From the NCBI RefSeq assembly GCF_008692605.1, contig NZ_LFCT01000020.1, forward strand, positions 1 to 64,000: a stretch of 64,000 nucleotides of DNA, in the 5' to 3' direction. Shown one piece after another: positions 27,338 through 36,109 of the stretch. Below the pieces are notes generated by a model, which had not been told where the DNA came from, searched no databases, and saw nothing but the letters and a program-made list of their open reading frames with translations. Source of the stretch: Sphingobium estronivorans (GTDB lineage Bacteria; Pseudomonadota; Alphaproteobacteria; Sphingomonadales; Sphingomonadaceae). Both the position numbers and the translations under genes were made by a program. Each line of letters begins with the position of its first letter. Position 1 is the first letter of the stretch.

Positions 27338-28621
27338 ATGTCGTCCGCACTGATCGATACCGTTCGCTCGCTTGTCACTGACGGCGGCATGTCCCGTTCC
27401 GGCCTGGCCCGCGCCGCCGGCCTTCACGCCAATTCGCTGCGCAAGCTGGGCGAGGCGGACTGGAACCCCACGGCGGAGACGCTGGGCAAACTCGAAGCCT
27501 ATCTCGCCAAGCGGGAGGGAGGCACCGCGCTCGCCAGCCCTGAAGAGATCATCAACGAAGCCCGCAACGGCCGCATGTTCATCCTGGTCGATGACGAGGA
27601 CCGGGAAAATGAAGGCGACCTCGTCATCCCCGCGCAGATGGCGACGCCCGATGCGATCAACTTCATGGCCACCCATGGCCGCGGCCTCATCTGCCTGGCG
27701 ATGACCAAGGCGCGGATCGAGGAATTGGGCCTCGACCTCATGAGCCGCAACAACGGCACCCGCCACGAAACCGCTTTCACCGTGTCGATCGAGGCGCGCG
27801 AGGGCGTCACCACCGGCATCAGCGCAGCCGACCGCGCCCGCACCATCTCCGTCGCGATCGACGGGTCGAAGAGCGCGGACGACATCGTGACCCCCGGCCA
27901 TGTCTTCCCGCTGGTCGCCAGGGACGGCGGCGTGCTGGTGCGCACCGGCCATACCGAAGCGGCGGTCGACGTCGCCCGCCTCGCGGGCTTGAACCCGTCC
28001 GGCGTGATCTGCGAGGTGATGAAGGATGACGGCACCATGGCCCGTCTCGACGATCTCATCCCCTTCGCCCAGAAGCACAAGATGAAGATCGGCACGATCC
28101 GCGACCTCATCGCCTATCGCCGCCGGCACGATCACATGGTCGAACGCCGTGCCGAAACCATCTTCAACAGCAAATGGGGCGGCGACTGGAAGGCGATCAG
28201 CTTCTTCAACAAGGCGACCCAGACCGAGCAGATGGTGCTGCAGAAGGGCAATGTCAGCCAGGATGAACCCACGCTGGTCCGTATGCATCAGCTGTCGCTG
28301 CTCGACGATGTCTATGGCGCGTCGGGTCCTCGCGACGGCTTGCTCGCCAAGTCGATGGAGATCATCGCCGAGCAGGGTTCGGGCATCATCGTCGTCCTGA
28401 CCAGCCAGTCGCCGGGCGATTTCGTCTCCCGCATCCTGCGTCACCATGCCGGCCAGCCGGGGACGGGCATGGATGAATTGCGCGACTATGGCGTCGGCGC
28501 GCAGATTCTGGCCGACCTTGGCGTGCATGACATGATCCTGCTCAGCAATTCGCATCACAGCCTGATCGCGCTTGACGGCTATGACCTCGCCGTGGTTGGG
28601 CAACGGGCAATCGAGCTTTAA
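27338..28621 (+). CDS. ribB: HTH-RibB-X: 3,4-dihydroxy-2-butanone-4-phosphate synthase with degenerate RibA-like domain
   Basis: The 427-residue protein has three parts. Residues 1-60 are an XRE-like helix-turn-helix (SGLARAAGLHANSLRKLG, then DWNPTAETLGKLEAYL). Residues 65-265 are RibB, with acidic loop DDEDRENEGD (85-94), HGRGLICLA, RHETAFTVSIEAREGVTTGI and PGHVFPLVARDGG, all intact, so it should make dihydroxybutanone phosphate from ribulose 5-phosphate. The remainder resembles GTP cyclohydrolase II, but the zinc-cysteine motif is replaced (VRMHQLSLLDDVYGASGPRD) and the QEGRGIGL loop is absent. This fits the RibBX type known in Proteobacteria; a true RibA is needed elsewhere. ATG follows AAGGAG. 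Confidence 0.93.
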   Translation: MSSALIDTVRSLVTDGGMSRSGLARAAGLHANSLRKLGEADWNPTAETLGKLEAYLAKREGGTALASPEEIINEARNGRMFILVDDEDRENEGDLVIPAQMATPDAINFMATHGRGLICLAMTKARIEELGLDLMSRNNGTRHETAFTVSIEAREGVTTGISAADRARTISVAIDGSKSADDIVTPGHVFPLVARDGGVLVRTGHTEAAVDVARLAGLNPSGVICEVMKDDGTMARLDDLIPFAQKHKMKIGTIRDLIAYRRRHDHMVERRAETIFNSKWGGDWKAISFFNKATQTEQMVLQKGNVSQDEPTLVRMHQLSLLDDVYGASGPRDGLLAKSMEIIAEQGSGIIVVLTSQSPGDFVSRILRHHAGQPGTGMDELRDYGVGAQILADLGVHDMILLSNSHHSLIALDGYDLAVVGQRAIEL

Positions 28622-28633
28622 GGAGCGCTACCC

Positions 28634-29056
28634 ATGGCAAAATTCCTGATCGTCGAAGCGCGCTTCTACGACCATCTGAACGACCTGCTGATCGAGGGCG
28701 CGGTCGCCGCGCTGGAAGCGGAAGGCCATAAATATGAAGTGGTGACGGTTCCCGGCGCGCTGGAAATCCCCGGCGCTGTGGCGCTGGCGGCGGAAAGCGG
28801 GCGCTATGACGGCTTCGTCGCCATCGGCGTGGTGATCCGCGGCGAAACCTATCATTTCGAAGTGGTGTCGAACGAAAGCGCGCGTGGCCTGATGGCGCTC
28901 GGCATGGACGGCATCGCCATCGGCAACGGCATATTGACCGTGGAAAACGAGGCGCAGGCCCTGACCCGCGCCCGCAGCAGCGAAAAAGACAAGGGCGGCG
29001 AAGCGGCGAAGGCCGCCATCGCCATGCTCGCCCTGCGCGAAAAATTCGGCGCCTGA
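28634..29056 (+). CDS. ribH: 6,7-dimethyl-8-ribityllumazine synthase
   Basis: The 140-residue subunit condenses dihydroxybutanone phosphate with the ribitylaminouracil to lumazine. Motifs are [14 protein letters not shown] (phosphate and substrate site), [14 protein letters not shown] with the catalytic His, and [14 protein letters not shown]. It starts 12 bases after ribBX and is closed by a strong terminator, so it is the last gene of the riboflavin cluster. Confidence 0.95.
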   Translation: MAKFLIVEARFYDHLNDLLIEGAVAALEAEGHKYEVVTVPGALEIPGAVALAAESGRYDGFVAIGVVIRGETYHFEVVSNESARGLMALGMDGIAIGNGILTVENEAQALTRARSSEKDKGGEAAKAAIAMLALREKFGA

Positions 29057-29070
29057 CAGGCGCGTCGATA

Positions 29071-29104
29071 AAAAAAGGGGCCGCCGTTGCGCGGCCCCTT
29101 TTTT
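29071..29104. terminator. Bidirectional terminator between ribH and the old yellow enzyme gene
   Basis: AAAAAAGGGGCCGC (29071-29084) pairs with GCGGCCCCTTTTTT (29091-29104) around a 6-nt loop. It gives a U run in both directions and lies between convergent stops. Confidence 0.92.
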
Positions 29105-29106
29105 GT

Positions 29107-30186
29107 TCAGGCCGCTTCCAGCGCGGGATAGTCGACATAGCCCTCCGCGCCCTGGGTATAGAGCGTCGCCTGCCTTATATCGTTAAGCACCGCGCCCGTG
29201 GAAAGCCGCTCAGGCAGGTCGGGATTGGAAATGAAAGGCCGACCGAAGCTGATCGCCTGCGCCAGCCCGCTGTCCAGATCGGCCTGCGCCCGCGCGACGT
29301 CATAATCGCTGTTGAGCACCAGCGGCCCGGTGAAATGCTGGCGGATCAGCGGCGACTGGCGCGGCACGTCGCTGGCGCCGCGCGTGCCGTCCGGCCGCAA
29401 TTCGCGCAGTTCCAGGAAAGCGATGCCGATCGGCTCCAGCGCCTGCGCCACTGCCAGCGACAGGCTGGCCGGATCGCTGTCGTCAGTCCCCTGGGTATCG
29501 CCGTTCAGCGACAGGCGAACCGCCGTGCGGTCGGCGCCGATGGCATCGGCCACCGCCTGGGTGATTTCCTTGAGCAGCCGCACGCGGTTTTCGGGCGAAC
29601 CGCCATAGGCATCCTCACGCTTGTTGGTGCCGTCGCGCAGGAATTCGTCGATCACATAGCCGTTGGCGCCGTGAATCTGCACCCCGTCGAACCCCGCCGC
29701 GATGGCGTTACGCGCCGCCGTCGCAAAGCTCTCCACCAGCGCCGGAATCTCCTCGGCGTTCAGTGCGCGGGGCTGTTCATAAGGCTTGTTGCCTTCATAG
29801 CTATGGGCATGGCCGGGCGCGGTGATCGGGCTGGGCGCGACCGGCTGCTCGCCCGTCACGCTGGAATGGACCAGTCGTCCCATATGCCAGAGCTGGGCGA
29901 AGATCCGCCCGCCCGCCTCATGCACCGCCGCCGTCACCGGCTGCCACGCTTCGACCTGCTCCGCCGACCAGAGACCCGGCGCATGGGGCCAGCCCATGCC
30001 CTGCTGCGACACGCCGACGCCTTCGCTGATGATGAGGCCCGCCGACGCGCGCTGCCGATAATAGTCCGCCATGATGGACGTCGGCACATGGGCGCGTGTC
30101 GCGCGGGCGCGGGTCAGCGGCGCCATCAGCACGCGATTGGGTGCGTGGACCGCGCCGAGCCGGACGGGTTCGAACAGATGGGTCAT
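29107..30186 (-). CDS. Old yellow enzyme family alkene reductase
   Basis: The 359-residue FMN-dependent oxidoreductase reduces activated alkenes such as enones or nitro compounds using NAD(P)H (family knowledge). It begins LFEPVRLGAVHAPNRVLMAP and has the FMN/substrate motifs IFAQLWHMGR and FDGVQIHGANGYVIDEFLRD, and RVRLLKEITQAV. It resembles NemA. ATG 30186 has AAAGGG upstream. A perfect palindrome lies 21 bases before the gene, suggesting control by an electrophile- or redox-sensing regulator. Divergent from the EamA gene. Confidence 0.92.
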   Translation of the reverse strand: MTHLFEPVRLGAVHAPNRVLMAPLTRARATRAHVPTSIMADYYRQRASAGLIISEGVGVSQQGMGWPHAPGLWSAEQVEAWQPVTAAVHEAGGRIFAQLWHMGRLVHSSVTGEQPVAPSPITAPGHAHSYEGNKPYEQPRALNAEEIPALVESFATAARNAIAAGFDGVQIHGANGYVIDEFLRDGTNKREDAYGGSPENRVRLLKEITQAVADAIGADRTAVRLSLNGDTQGTDDSDPASLSLAVAQALEPIGIAFLELRELRPDGTRGASDVPRQSPLIRQHFTGPLVLNSDYDVARAQADLDSGLAQAISFGRPFISNPDLPERLSTGAVLNDIRQATLYTQGAEGYVDYPALEAA

Positions 30187-30206
30187 GAAGAAATTCCCTT
30201 TCGAAA

Positions 30207-30221
30207 GTTGCAAATTGCAAC
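30207..30221 (-). promoter_or_regulatory. Palindromic operator upstream of the old yellow enzyme gene
   Basis: GTTGCAAATTGCAAC is a perfect 15-base palindrome (7+1+7) between the divergent old yellow enzyme and EamA genes. Such sites commonly bind HxlR, TetR or MarR-type repressors of these reductases. No regulator gene is adjacent. Confidence 0.5.
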
Positions 30222-30256
30222 GGGACATCGATGCTGAAGCCAGCTAGGGAGCCGCC

Positions 30257-31138
30257 ATGGTTCCTTCAACCCCCGCCCCTCGCGCCCGCGGCCCAAGATT
30301 TGCTTTCCCAGCGCTGATTCTGGCTAATGTCTTCCTGCCTCTGGGGCCGGTGCTGGTGCGCCTGTCCGACGTGGGACCGGTGGCGGCGGCGTTCTGGCGG
30401 CTGACCCTGGCGCTGCCCTTCCTGCTGCTGCTGGCCCTTCCGGGCCTGAAGGCCGCGCGCCCCGGTGCCCGCGATTGCGGCGCGATGCTGCTCGCCGGGC
30501 TGTTCTTCGCCGCCGACCTCGCCACCTGGCATCTGGGCATTCCGCTGACCAAGGTCACCAACGCCGCCATTTTCGGCAATATGAGCGCCATCCTCCTGCC
30601 GCTCTGGGGCCTGCTGGTGCTGCGCCAGATTCCCCGCGCCCCCCAGGCGGTCGCGTTGATCCTGGCGGCCATCGGCGCGGCGATCATGATGGGCGGCAGC
30701 TATGAACTCTCTCCCCATTATCTGCGCGGCGACCTGTTCTGCCTGCTCGCGGGGATATTTTACACCGGCTATCTGCTGGTGGTGCAGAATGTTCGGCAGC
30801 GGCTGAACAGCTGGTCCATCCTGGCCGGCTCCAGCCTCACCGGCGCGCTGCCCCTGCTGCTCCTCGCTCTCTGGCTGGGCGAGCGGGTGATGCCGGGCAA
30901 CTGGACCCCGGTGATCGCGCTTGCCTTGTCCAGCCAGCTCATCGGTCAGGGCCTGCTGACCTATGCCATCGCCTGGTTCCCGCCGCTGGTGCTGGGCCTC
31001 AGCCTGTTGCTGCAACCCGTGGTTTCGGCGCTGTTCGGCTGGGTCCTGTTCCACGAACTGCTGACCCCCACCGACTTGATCGGCGCCTGCGCCGTGGGCG
31101 TGGCGCTGGTGCTTGTGCGCCTGCCCGGCCGGGCGTAG
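30257..31138 (+). CDS. EamA/DMT family transporter
   Basis: The 293-residue protein has ten predicted transmembrane helices in two EamA repeats (FPALILANVFLPLGPVLVRL at the start; YLRGDLFCLLAGIFYTGYLL opening the second half). It is probably an inner-membrane metabolite exporter; the substrate is not readable. The C-terminal LIGACAVGVALVLVRLPGRA is typical of the family. It is followed after 10 bases by the COQ9-type gene. Confidence 0.88.
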   Translation: MVPSTPAPRARGPRFAFPALILANVFLPLGPVLVRLSDVGPVAAAFWRLTLALPFLLLLALPGLKAARPGARDCGAMLLAGLFFAADLATWHLGIPLTKVTNAAIFGNMSAILLPLWGLLVLRQIPRAPQAVALILAAIGAAIMMGGSYELSPHYLRGDLFCLLAGIFYTGYLLVVQNVRQRLNSWSILAGSSLTGALPLLLLALWLGERVMPGNWTPVIALALSSQLIGQGLLTYAIAWFPPLVLGLSLLLQPVVSALFGWVLFHELLTPTDLIGACAVGVALVLVRLPGRA

Positions 31139-31148
31139 AACCCCGCCC

Positions 31149-31814
31149 ATGACCCCGACGCACGAAGACATGACGCTGGACGAAGTGCGCGCCGCGCTCG
31201 CCCCGATATTGCCCCGCCACGCCGCCTTCGATGGCTGGCGCGCCGAGGCCGTGACCATGGCGGCGGAGCAATGCGGCATCGATGCCGACATTGCCGGGCT
31301 CGCCTTTCCGGGCGGGACCATGGACATGATCGACGCCTGGTTCGCCAGCGTCGACGCGCGGATGCTGGCCATGCTGCCACCCGAAAAGCTAGCGGCGCTC
31401 TCGATTCGCAAGCGCATCCTCGCGCTCATCGAAGCCCGCCTCACCTTGCTGGCGCGCGACCGCGAAGCGCTGCGCCGGGCGCAGGCGATCCTCGCCATGC
31501 CGCGCAACGCCGCCCGCGCCGCGAAGCTGGGGTGGCGCGCGGCGGACGGCATGTGGCGCGCGGCGGGCGATGAGACGACCGACCTCAACCATTATACCAA
31601 GCGCATGACGCTGGCGGGGGTCTATGCCGCGACCCTGCTGGTTTTCGTCGATGACGAGAGCGAGGACTGGGCCGAAACCCGCGCCTTCCTGGCCCGCCGG
31701 ATCGAGGGCGTGATGCGCTTCGAACGCGCCAAGGCCCGGTGGAAAGGCATTGGCGGCGGCGAGCGGCTCAGCCTGTCGCGCTTCATCGGGCGGTTGCGCT
31801 ACCCCGCCATCTGA
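31149..31814 (+). CDS. COQ9 family ubiquinone biosynthesis protein
   Basis: The 221-residue protein matches the COQ9 family, a TetR-like fold that binds lipid and supports ubiquinone synthesis (known for the mitochondrial protein with COQ7). Family segments include GWRAEAVTMAAEQCGID, AFPGGTMDMIDAWFA, GWRAADGMWRAAGDETTDLN and YTKRMTLAGVYAATLLVFVD. ATG 31149 is chosen. It likely forms an operon with the EamA gene. Confidence 0.9.
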   Translation: MTPTHEDMTLDEVRAALAPILPRHAAFDGWRAEAVTMAAEQCGIDADIAGLAFPGGTMDMIDAWFASVDARMLAMLPPEKLAALSIRKRILALIEARLTLLARDREALRRAQAILAMPRNAARAAKLGWRAADGMWRAAGDETTDLNHYTKRMTLAGVYAATLLVFVDDESEDWAETRAFLARRIEGVMRFERAKARWKGIGGGERLSLSRFIGRLRYPAI

Positions 31815-31861
31815 TCCGCCACCGAAGAACAGCGATTCCCGCTGGCCTTTTGCAATCGGTA

Positions 31862-31877
31862 TTGATAGTCACTCGCA
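31862..31877 (+). promoter_or_regulatory. Fur-like box upstream of feoAB
   Basis: TTGATAGTCACTCGCA resembles the TGATAAT half of the Fur box, with a weaker second half (ACTCGCA), a form often seen before iron-uptake genes. It is 8 to 26 bases before the candidate feoA starts and so could block the promoter under iron-replete conditions. Confidence 0.5.
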
Positions 31878-31902
31878 GAAGTTTTTGACGAGTGCCTTAC
31901 CC

Positions 31903-32163
31903 TTGCGCCTGACCGACCTGCCGCTGCGCCAACCCGCTTATGTGGACCTGATCGACTGGAACGCCCTGTCCGCGTCCGACGGACAGCGGCTTCGCGAATT
32001 CGGCCTGTGCGAAGGCGCCAGCGTGGAGGCGCTGCACCATGGCGGCCTGTTGGGGCGCGGGCCGATTGCCTGCAAGGTGGGGCGCATGACCGTGGCGATG
32101 CGCCGCAACCATGCCGCCGCCATCACCGTCCGCACGGGGCCCACGGAAGAAGAGGACGCATGA
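31903..32163 (+). CDS. feoA: FeoA, ferrous iron transport accessory protein
   Basis: The SH3-like FeoA protein (about 86 residues) assists the FeoB channel. It has LPLRQPAYVDLIDW, GQRLREFGLCEGASVEALHH and KVGRMTVAMRRNHAAAITV. No ATG is available: the in-frame candidates are TTG 31903 (chosen) and TTG 31885, both close to the Fur-like box. The stop overlaps the feoB ATG by four bases. Confidence 0.78.
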   Translation: MRLTDLPLRQPAYVDLIDWNALSASDGQRLREFGLCEGASVEALHHGGLLGRGPIACKVGRMTVAMRRNHAAAITVRTGPTEEEDA

Positions 32164-34016
32164 CCGGCCTGCCGCTGATCGCGCTGGTCGGCAATCCCAA
32201 TGCCGGCAAGAGCGCCCTGTTCAACGCCCTGACCGGCGCGCGGCAGAAGCTGGGCAATTATCCCGGCGTCACCGTGGAGCGCAAGGCGGGCCGCTTCTCC
32301 CTGTCGGACGGCCGCCCGATCGAGCTGGTCGACCTGCCCGGTACCTACAGCCTCAACCCGACCAGCCCCGACGAACAGGTGACGCGCGACGTCATCCTGG
32401 GCAAGCAGCAGGGCGAACGCCTGCCCGACGCGCTGGTGGTGGTGGTCGACGCCTCCAATCTCGACAATCACCTCCGCTTCGCACTGGAGTTGATCGCGCT
32501 TGGCCTGCCGACCGTGGTGGCGCTCAACATGGTCGATCTGGCCACCCGCGACGGGCTGGAACTGGACGCCGCCATCCTTTCGCGCGAACTGGGCGTGCCG
32601 GTGATCTCCACCGTCGCGGTGCGCAAGCGCGGTCTCGACCATCTGCGCACCGAACTGGAATCGATGCTCGACGGCAGCGCGGGCAAAGTCCGCGCCTCGA
32701 CCGACCAGCTTGATTTCGACGGCCTGCGCAAGGAAGCCCGCCGCATCGCCCGCGCCGCCATCGTCCGCGAAACCCCATCCCGCCGGATGACGGCGGCGGT
32801 CGACCGCGTGCTGCTGCATCCCGTCGCCGGTTTCGTCATCCTGCTGGCGCTGCTGTTCGTGATGTTCCAGGCGGTGTTCAGCTGGGCCGCCGCGCCCGCC
32901 GACATGATGGAGGGCTGGGTCACGGCGCTGGGCGAAACCGTCACCGCCATCCTGCCGCCGGGCATTCTCCACGACTTCCTGTTGCAGGGCGTCGTCGGCG
33001 GGGTCGGCGCGGTGGTGGTGTTCCTGCCGCAGATCCTCATCCTCTTCTTCTTCATCCTGATGCTGGAGGCGACCGGCTATATGGCCCGCGCCGCCTTCCT
33101 GATGGACGCGCTGATGGCGCGGGTCGGCCTGTCGGGCCGGGCGTTCATCCCGCTCCTCTCCTCCTTCGCCTGCGCGGTGCCGGGGATCATGGCGACGCGC
33201 ACCATCGCCGATTCGAAGGATCGGCTGACCACCATCCTGATTGCACCGCTGATGACCTGCTCGGCGCGGCTGCCGGTCTATGGCCTCATCATCGCGGCCT
33301 TCATCCCGGCGCGCAGCGTGGGGCCGGGCATCGGCCTGCAAGGGCTGGTGCTGTTCCTGCTCTATGTGGCCGGCATCGTCGGCGCGATGGTCGCCGCCTG
33401 GGCGCTGCGCCTGACCGTGACCAAGGGACAGAGCGGCGGCTTCCTGATGGAAATGCCGAAATATCAGTGGCCCCGCCCGCAGGACATCGTCATCGGCCTG
33501 TGGCAGCGCGCCATCATCTTCCTGAAGCGCGCAGGCACCATCATCCTGATGACCAACATCATCCTCTGGGTGCTGGCCAGCTTCCCGCAGGCGCCCGCCG
33601 GTATGCGCCAGAGCGAATACAGCATTGCCGGCCGGATCGCGGGCGGCATCCATGTGCTGGTCGAACCGATCGGCTTCAACCGCGACATCAGCCTGGCCCT
33701 GCTGCCCTCCATGGCGGCGCGGGAAGTCGCCGTGTCGGCGATCGCCACCGTCTACGCCATCGATGCGGGCGATGATGAGGACGCGATGAACCGCACGCTG
33801 GGCGAACGGCTGCAAGGCCGCTGGTCGCTGGCGACGGCGCTGGCCTTCCTCGCCTGGTTCGTGTTCGCGCCGCAGTGCATTTCGACCATCGCCGTCACCC
33901 GCCGCGAAACCAATGGCTGGAAGTGGCCGATGTTCATGATCGGATACCTGTTCGCGCTGGCCTATGCCGCCGCCGGGCTGACTTATTGGACCGCCGTGGC
34001 GCTCGGTTTAGGGTAG
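32160..34016 (+). CDS. feoB: FeoB ferrous iron transporter
   Basis: The 618-residue inner-membrane Fe(II) transporter starts with a G-protein domain: ALVGNPNAGKSALFNALTG (G1), PGVTVE (G2), DLPGTYS (G3) and NMVD (G4). A GDI-like helical region follows, and then the transmembrane core with two Gate domains (SFACAVPGIMATRTI; LPSMAAREVAVSAIATVY). It is coupled to feoA by a four-base ATGA overlap. It is complete, but slightly shorter than E. coli FeoB (773 residues). No feoC is present. Confidence 0.96.
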   Translation: MTGLPLIALVGNPNAGKSALFNALTGARQKLGNYPGVTVERKAGRFSLSDGRPIELVDLPGTYSLNPTSPDEQVTRDVILGKQQGERLPDALVVVVDASNLDNHLRFALELIALGLPTVVALNMVDLATRDGLELDAAILSRELGVPVISTVAVRKRGLDHLRTELESMLDGSAGKVRASTDQLDFDGLRKEARRIARAAIVRETPSRRMTAAVDRVLLHPVAGFVILLALLFVMFQAVFSWAAAPADMMEGWVTALGETVTAILPPGILHDFLLQGVVGGVGAVVVFLPQILILFFFILMLEATGYMARAAFLMDALMARVGLSGRAFIPLLSSFACAVPGIMATRTIADSKDRLTTILIAPLMTCSARLPVYGLIIAAFIPARSVGPGIGLQGLVLFLLYVAGIVGAMVAAWALRLTVTKGQSGGFLMEMPKYQWPRPQDIVIGLWQRAIIFLKRAGTIILMTNIILWVLASFPQAPAGMRQSEYSIAGRIAGGIHVLVEPIGFNRDISLALLPSMAAREVAVSAIATVYAIDAGDDEDAMNRTLGERLQGRWSLATALAFLAWFVFAPQCISTIAVTRRETNGWKWPMFMIGYLFALAYAAAGLTYWTAVALGLG

Positions 34017-34066
34017 CGTCCGCCCGAGAGCGTTCTATAAGGACCGGCTAACGCATCGGAGGAAAC

Positions 34067-34651
34067 ATGGCGGGTTCGGTCAACAAGGTCATTCTGGTAG
34101 GCAATCTGGGCGCCGACCCGGAAGTGAAGAGCTTCCAGAATGGCGGCAAGGTGTGCAATCTGCGCATCGCGACCTCCGAAACATGGAAAGACCGCATGTC
34201 GGGTGAGCGCAAGGAGCGCACCGAATGGCACAGCGTCTCGATCTTCTCCGAAGGTCTGGCGGGCGTCGCCGAACGCTTCCTGCGCAAGGGGTCGAAGGTC
34301 TATATCGAGGGCCAACTGCGCACCCGCAAATGGCAGGACCAGTCGGGCAATGACCGCTACACCACCGAAGTCGTGTTGCAGGGGCCGGGCGCGGTGCTGA
34401 CCATGCTGGACGGCGCGCCGGGCGGTGGCGGTGGCCAGGGTGGCGGCTATGGCGGCGGCGGTCGCTCGCAGGGCGGCGGCAGCGACTGGGGCGCCAGCTC
34501 GGGCAGCTTCAGCGGCGGCAACGACTATGACGATTTCGGCGGCGGCGGCTTCGGCGGCGGCAGCGGTTCGGGCCGCTCCTCGGGCAGCGGTCGCGGCAGC
34601 GCGGGCGGGCCGAATTTCGACAATGATCTGGATGACGAAGTCCCGTTCTGA
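34067..34651 (+). CDS. ssb: Single-stranded DNA-binding protein
   Basis: The 194-residue SSB has an OB fold ([60 protein letters not shown]), a long Gly/Ser-rich linker and the acidic partner-binding tip DDEVPF. It protects ssDNA and recruits repair and replication proteins. It has a good GGAGG ribosome-binding site and its own terminator. No LexA box is obvious. Confidence 0.96.
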   Translation: MAGSVNKVILVGNLGADPEVKSFQNGGKVCNLRIATSETWKDRMSGERKERTEWHSVSIFSEGLAGVAERFLRKGSKVYIEGQLRTRKWQDQSGNDRYTTEVVLQGPGAVLTMLDGAPGGGGGQGGGYGGGGRSQGGGSDWGASSGSFSGGNDYDDFGGGGFGGGSGSGRSSGSGRGSAGGPNFDNDLDDEVPF

Positions 34652-34670
34652 AGGAACGGTGTCCCGGAAC

Positions 34671-34705
34671 AAAAAAGGCGGCGCCCCCGATGCGCCGCCT
34701 TTTTT
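34671..34705 (+). terminator. Terminator after ssb
   Basis: AAAAAAGGCGGCGC (34671-34684) pairs with GCGCCGCCTTTTTT (34692-34705) around a 7-nt loop. It begins 19 bases after the ssb stop and has a clear U tract. Confidence 0.93.
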
Positions 34706-34773
34706 TATCAAGCGGATGGCTGCTATCGGCCATTTGCGGACATCCAGATCATCCGGCATCACCGTCCCCTTGT

Positions 34774-34913
34774 CGTCACCCCAGCGAAGGCTGGGGTCTC
34801 AGGCCGTCAGGGGATGAGGTCCGAATATTCCGCCATTGAGGATTGCTCTCCTCAATGAGCCGGATCTTCCATGCGCGCTTCCATGTCTTCAAAGCCTTTT
34901 CGCTGGCATGACG
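34774..34913. repeat. REP/REPIN-like intergenic repeat, copy 1
   Basis: The element is bounded by imperfect inverted ends, CGTCACCCCAGCGAA (34774-34788) and TTCGCTGGCATGACG (34899-34913), and contains an internal hairpin (CCCCAGCGAAGGCTGGGG). A shorter copy lies at 42374-42447. It fills most of the 335-base gap between the ssb terminator and galU; no gene is seen in that gap. Such paired inverted REPs are usually mobilised by a RAYT transposase in trans. Confidence 0.65.
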
Positions 34914-35040
34914 GATAATTTTTCGTCTGATTTCCTGAAACTAATCCGATACCCGCCAGTCCCCTAACCCACCCAACTCAGCCACAAAAAAGGACGGCCC
35001 GGCACAAAGCCGGACCGCCCCCGTCCCTAATCCCGACCGT

Positions 35041-35940
35041 TCAAGCCGCAGCGGCGATCCCGCTGACACCCAGCTCCGCCAGCGCGAACTCGCGGATATG
35101 GTCGCCCAGATCCTCGCGATCCAGCGCCAGCGCCAGATTGGCCTCGATATAGCCCGCTTTCGACCCGCAATCGAACCGCCGCCCGTCGAAGGTCACGCCA
35201 TGGAAAGGCTGGCTCCCGATCATCGACGCCATGGCATCGGTCAACTGGATCTCGCCGCCCGCGCCCTTTTCCTGCGTCTCCAAAATCTTCATGACCTCCG
35301 GCTGGAGGATATAGCGGCCCGGCAGGATCAGGTTGGACGGCGCGGTCCCCGGCGCCGGCTTTTCCACCAGCCCCTTCACCTCGGTCAGCGCCCCATCACG
35401 CGCACCCGGATCGATCACGCCATAGCTCGGCGTGTCGGCCATCGGCACCTCCAGCGCGCAGACCAGATTGCCGCCGACCTTGTCATAGGCTTCGACCATC
35501 TGCTTGAGGCAGCCGCGACCCGGCGCACCCTTCATGAACTCGTCCGGCAGCAGGATCGCGAACGGCTCGTCGCCCACAATATCACGCGCGCACCAGATCG
35601 CATGGCCCAGGCCCAGCGGCTCCTGCTGGCGCAGGAACACCGCATTACCCGGCGACAGGCGGGTGCCCTCCAGCGCGGACAGGTCCTTGCCCCGCTCGCG
35701 CTGCGTCGCTTCGGCCTCATAGGCCATGTCGAAATAATCCTCGATCGCACCCTTGCCGCGCCCGGTGACGAAGATCATCTGCTCGATCCCCGCCTCCCGC
35801 GCCTCGTCGACCGCATATTGGATCAGCGGACGGTCAACGACCGGCAGCAATTCCTTGGGCACGGACTTGGTCGCCGGAAGAAAGCGCGTGCCGAGACCCG
35901 CGACGGGGAAAACGGCTTTGCGAATCGGTCTGTAGGACAT
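35041..35940 (-). CDS. galU: UTP--glucose-1-phosphate uridylyltransferase
   Basis: The 299-residue enzyme makes UDP-glucose for surface polysaccharides. It has the nucleotide-binding start KAVFPVAGLGTRFLPATKSV, PKELLPVVDRPLIQYAVDEA, GLGHAIWCAR and the C-terminal FDCGSKAGYIEANLALAL. ATG 35940 has GGAG upstream (a TTG at 35943 is less likely). It stands alone between the repeat-containing gap and a hypothetical gene. Confidence 0.95.
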   Translation of the reverse strand: MSYRPIRKAVFPVAGLGTRFLPATKSVPKELLPVVDRPLIQYAVDEAREAGIEQMIFVTGRGKGAIEDYFDMAYEAEATQRERGKDLSALEGTRLSPGNAVFLRQQEPLGLGHAIWCARDIVGDEPFAILLPDEFMKGAPGRGCLKQMVEAYDKVGGNLVCALEVPMADTPSYGVIDPGARDGALTEVKGLVEKPAPGTAPSNLILPGRYILQPEVMKILETQEKGAGGEIQLTDAMASMIGSQPFHGVTFDGRRFDCGSKAGYIEANLALALDREDLGDHIREFALAELGVSGIAAAA

Positions 35941-36109
35941 CAAGTCTCCATTCTCGCTGACGCATTTCCAAAGCTGCCGGCAAGCAGCCAGTGGAAATAT
36001 GATTCAAGGGTAGCAGAACGGTTCACGCAAAGTAAAACCGCTCAAAAAAGTGCGGACAGAAATTCCGCCCCTCTCCTAAAGATGAAGCGTGGAGGATTAT
36101 TTAACCCGT

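Noticed and set aside
28275-28621. Functional GTP cyclohydrolase II (RibA) domain
   Set aside because: The zinc-binding cysteines and catalytic loop are absent, so I do not call it RibBA.
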